From positions 620,001-684,000 of the forward strand of contig CAZBSI010000001.1 of NCBI GenBank assembly GCA_964494345.1: a DNA stretch of 64,000 bases, given 5' to 3'. A model generated the notes under the pieces. That model ran no database searches. It saw only the letters and a program-made list of their open reading frames with translations, and was not told where the DNA came from. This document shows, piece by piece, positions 61,173 to 64,000 of this stretch (position 1 is the stretch's first letter; each line of letters starts with the position of its first letter). Made by a program: the position numbers and the translations under genes. Source of the DNA: DTKD01 sp964494345. GTDB taxonomy: Bacteria > Armatimonadota > UBA5829.

Positions 61173-64000
61173 ATGGCATTTACACACCTACACGTCCATT
61201 CTAATTTCAGTTTCCTGGACGGCGGCAGCAGCGTGCAGGCGCTGGTGGACCGAGCGAAGACAGTCGGCTGCAAGTCCCTTGCGATTACAGACCACAACGG
61301 ACTTTACGGCGCGGTGAGGTTCTATGAATATGCGAAGAAGGTGGGGATTAAGCCGATTGTTGGGGTTGAGACGGATGTGGAGGCGGAAAATGGCATTTAT
61401 CACATCGTGCTGCTCGCAAAAAATCTCAATGGATACTCGAATTTATGTAAAATCGTAACCCGCGCCCAACTCTCGCACCCAAAAGGCGAGGCTGCGGCCA
61501 GTATTGATGTGATTAAGCAGCACTCAAGCGACCTTTTCTGTCTCTCCGGATGCCCTAAAGGGGAGGTACCGTCGCTGGTCGCCTGCGGCAAAATTGATGA
61601 GGCGAAGGCTGCCGCTTTGAGGTGGATGGAGATATTCGGGCGCGGTAGGTTTTTAATCGAGATGCAGAATAATATGCTCCCCGGCACCTCGCTGCTGAAC
61701 TCTCAGTTAGCCGAACTCGCATCTGAACTGGGCCTGAAAATCGTCGCAACCAATAACGTCCATTATGCAGAGAAGGAGGATTTTAAGGTTCAGGACGTGC
61801 TGGTGTGCGTGCAGACCCTGACTACCCTTGACGACTCGCACCCGCTGCGTAAGCGTAACAGCGAATATTATCTAAAGACTCCTAAGGCTATGGCTAACCT
61901 GTTTCGGCGGTATCCACATGCGTTAAAAAATGCCGAGTGGGTGGCACAGCAGTGTGACCTCGATTTGGGGTTGGGCGCTTTTCGGTTCCCTGATTATCCG
62001 CTGCCGGAAGGGGAGACCGCATATAGTTATCTCTGCAAGCTGTGTTTCGATGCGCTGGAGAAGTTGTATCAACCGATTACTCCCGGCGTATTGGAGCGGC
62101 TTAATCACGAGCTAAAGGTAATAAATGACCTCGGGTTCCCGGAGTATTTTCTGGTGGTGTGGGATATCGTGCAGTATGCGAAATCCAATGGAATCAGGTG
62201 CTCCGGCAGAGGGTCGGCGGCGGATTCGCTGGTGGCCTATTGCCTTGGAATCACGATAGCGGACCCGATTGAGCATAATCTGCTGTTTGAGCGGTTTCTT
62301 AATCCTGAGCGAAGAGGGATGCCGGATATCGATATAGACTTCGACGCGGCACGACGCGATGAGGTGATTGAGTATATATATAATCGTTACGGCACCACGT
62401 TCGGGGATAATTTGAGCGTCGATACATCTACGGAAGATAAGGTCGCGATGGTCTGCACGGTAAGTTGTCTGAAGGCGCGGTCGGCCATACGCGATCTGGG
62501 CAAGGCGATGGGGTTTGCCAATGACGATATCTCCCGGCTGGCCTCCGCCCTACCCCACATCGGCGGGAGGCGCATTCGAGAGGCCATAGAAAAATATCCT
62601 GAACTGCGTAATTCCAATTTGCCGATAGCACGGATGGAGACTCTCATAGATATCTGCGAAAAAGTCGACGACTTCCCGCGGCATCTGAGCGTGCATTTGT
62701 GCGGGGTTGTGATAAGCAAAGGGCCTCTGACCGACCTGGTGCCGCTGGAATGGGCTACGAAAGGGGTGATTGTCAGCCAGTTTGATAAAGATGACATCGA
62801 AATGCTCGGCCTGGTTAAGATGGATATACTCGGCCTGCGCAATCTGTCAGCAATTGAGGATTCGCTGCCTGCGATAAAGAAAAACTACGGCGTCGAGCTT
62901 GATATAGACAATATACCGTTCGACGATGAGCCGACATATGAGATGCTGCGAAGCTGTGACACGGTGGGGTGTTTCCAGGTGGAGTCGCCTGGGATGAGAG
63001 GGCTGCTGGGCAAGTTGCAGCCGAGGGTATTCGAAGATGTGATCGCGCAGATATCACTCTTTCGCCCCGGCCCTATGCAGGCGGATATGATAAACCCATT
63101 CATCGCGCGCCGTCACGGGGAAGAAGAGGTGACTTACCCCCACCCCAGCCTTGAATCGGTCCTCAAAGAGACCTATGGGGTGATTCTTTATCAGGAACAG
63201 GTGATATCGGTGTCGCACGCGCTGGCGGGGTTCAGTTATGGCCAGTCTGACTCGCTGAGACGTGCGATGACCACCGACCGCAGCCAGGAGGAGATGGAGA
63301 AGATAAAAGAGTCGTTCATCGAGGGCGCTCAAAAGAAAGGGGTGGATTCGCAGATCGCCGAGGATGTGTTCTCCAAACTGCGCGCATTCGCGGCCTACGG
63401 ATTCTGCAAGGCGCACGCTGCCTCATTTGCCAAGATCGCATTTCAGACTGCTTATCTCAAAGCCCACTATCCCGCCGAGTTCTTTGCGGGCATATTAAAT
63501 AATGAGCCGATGGGGTTTTATCCGGCAAATGTGATAGTAGAAGAGGCCCGCAGACTGGGAATTGAACTGCTTGAGGTGGATGTGAACCTGAGCGAGGCGA
63601 GGGATGTCCCGCTTGTGATTATCGAAAAAGACCGAACGGTGAGGGCCATACGCATAGGGCTAAATCACGTTAAAAATATAAGTGAGGCGGAGGTGGAGTC
63701 TATAATTAAGGCCCGCGATATTCGACCGTTTTCTTCATTTGCCGACTTCTGCCTGCGGACAAAATGCGACCGGCCGACTATAGAGAACCTGATCAACTGC
63801 GGGGCGTTTGATTCGTTTGGGATTCCAACCGGCAAGCTGATGTGGCTTGTGGGCGAGATCGGCGATGTTATTCGCAAGTCTAAAGCAGAGGGGACGACGT
63901 CGTCGCAACTGTTCGATGGCCTCAACACAAGCGACCTGGATGCGAGGCTGGCACATCTTCCGGATGGCCCAAAACTGACCCCGCACGAGCGTGTGCGGAT
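61173..64000 (+). CDS. dnaE2: DnaE-type DNA polymerase III alpha, ImuC/DnaE2-like (partial, runs off the window)
   Basis: The frame is open from ATG 61173 to the window end, giving 942 codons without a stop. The N-terminal PHP domain has THLHVHSNFSFLDGG (His7, His9) and ITDHNGLYG. The polymerase catalytic aspartates are present: Asp385, Asp387 in PDIDIDFD and Asp551 in KMDILGLRNLS. FRPGPMQADMI, LYQEQVISV and AYGFCKAHAASFA are further family motifs. The helix-hairpin-helix region is reached near the end. Because it follows imuB and the DUF6504-like gene, I read it as the error-prone ImuC/DnaE2 type rather than the replicative DnaE1. The missing C-terminus, where the types differ most, would decide. 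Confidence 0.85.
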   Translation, partial: MAFTHLHVHSNFSFLDGGSSVQALVDRAKTVGCKSLAITDHNGLYGAVRFYEYAKKVGIKPIVGVETDVEAENGIYHIVLLAKNLNGYSNLCKIVTRAQLSHPKGEAAASIDVIKQHSSDLFCLSGCPKGEVPSLVACGKIDEAKAAALRWMEIFGRGRFLIEMQNNMLPGTSLLNSQLAELASELGLKIVATNNVHYAEKEDFKVQDVLVCVQTLTTLDDSHPLRKRNSEYYLKTPKAMANLFRRYPHALKNAEWVAQQCDLDLGLGAFRFPDYPLPEGETAYSYLCKLCFDALEKLYQPITPGVLERLNHELKVINDLGFPEYFLVVWDIVQYAKSNGIRCSGRGSAADSLVAYCLGITIADPIEHNLLFERFLNPERRGMPDIDIDFDAARRDEVIEYIYNRYGTTFGDNLSVDTSTEDKVAMVCTVSCLKARSAIRDLGKAMGFANDDISRLASALPHIGGRRIREAIEKYPELRNSNLPIARMETLIDICEKVDDFPRHLSVHLCGVVISKGPLTDLVPLEWATKGVIVSQFDKDDIEMLGLVKMDILGLRNLSAIEDSLPAIKKNYGVELDIDNIPFDDEPTYEMLRSCDTVGCFQVESPGMRGLLGKLQPRVFEDVIAQISLFRPGPMQADMINPFIARRHGEEEVTYPHPSLESVLKETYGVILYQEQVISVSHALAGFSYGQSDSLRRAMTTDRSQEEMEKIKESFIEGAQKKGVDSQIAEDVFSKLRAFAAYGFCKAHAASFAKIAFQTAYLKAHYPAEFFAGILNNEPMGFYPANVIVEEARRLGIELLEVDVNLSEARDVPLVIIEKDRTVRAIRIGLNHVKNISEAEVESIIKARDIRPFSSFADFCLRTKCDRPTIENLINCGAFDSFGIPTGKLMWLVGEIGDVIRKSKAEGTTSSQLFDGLNTSDLDARLAHLPDGPKLTPHERVR

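Noticed and set aside
1..64000. CRISPR arrays, insertion sequences, prophage or integration sites
   Set aside because: No regularly spaced direct repeats, transposase motifs or terminal inverted repeats were seen on reading the window.

Overview
The window is a gene-dense bacterial chromosome segment with slightly GC-rich coding sequence and many GTG/TTG starts. It has sigma-70-like promoters (TTGnnn, 17-18 nt, TAnnAT, often with an extended TG) and almost no long gaps. No rRNA or marker gene settles the species. Enlarged prepilin-type proteins, a type IV pilus cluster, two PilT ATPases, a complete nuoA-N operon with fused nuoCD, VanW and GH99-like proteins would fit a poorly studied diderm lineage such as Armatimonadota. 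That assignment is an inference with low to moderate confidence.

Layout. 1-18695 (+): a type IV pilus/pseudopilus cluster. It runs pilB (partial), pilT, pilC, pilD, then four prepilin-like genes in the order small pilin, PilV/GspI-like, PilW/GspJ-like, PilX/GspK-like. A very large secreted beta-propeller protein in the PilY1 position and a secreted GH99/WbsX-like protein follow. 18729-20532 (+): trxB and an NlpC/P60 cell-wall endopeptidase, the latter behind a palindrome and a long leader. 20558-21216 (-): a small unknown protein with a strong promoter, and tRNA-Met. 21285-27763 (+): class II aldolase, SorE-like dehydrogenase with a duplicated Rossmann half, SrlD-like dehydrogenase, GH130 phosphorylase, then an ABC-F ATPase. 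27777-31227 (-): rsmI, a PpiC-type isomerase with a TPR tail, and a TIM-barrel isomerase. 31282-32178 (+): a second TIM-barrel isomerase. 32252-35839 (-): a second pilT, an unknown membrane-anchored protein, tRNA-Ala, and the coupled pair rimI-tsaD. 35965-37368 (+): a MATE exporter. 37374-44424 (-): an overlapping trio of unknown polytopic membrane protein, alpha-2-macroglobulin with an intact CTEQ thioester, and VanW. 44498-58653 (-): the 13-gene respiratory complex I operon nuoA,B,CD,E,F,G,H,I,J,K,L,M,N. 58790-59660 (+): a DUF72 protein.

59669-64000 (+): the most striking locus, a three-gene mutasome-type cassette. It encodes a Y-family polymerase that has lost all three catalytic carboxylates (ImuB-like), a 78-residue DUF6504-like protein, and a PHP-containing DnaE-type polymerase that runs off the window (ImuC/DnaE2-like). 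The cassette is preceded by a perfect-consensus promoter (TTGACA, 17 nt, TATAAT) whose spacer carries a LexA-type box, CAAACGTTTGTTCG. The arrangement predicts DNA-damage-inducible translesion mutagenesis with no recA-like imuA next to it.

Several transcript ends carry GC-rich perfect hairpins without a following T tract, so termination or 3'-end formation here may not follow the classical rule. No CRISPR array, insertion sequence, prophage or clear pseudogene was seen.
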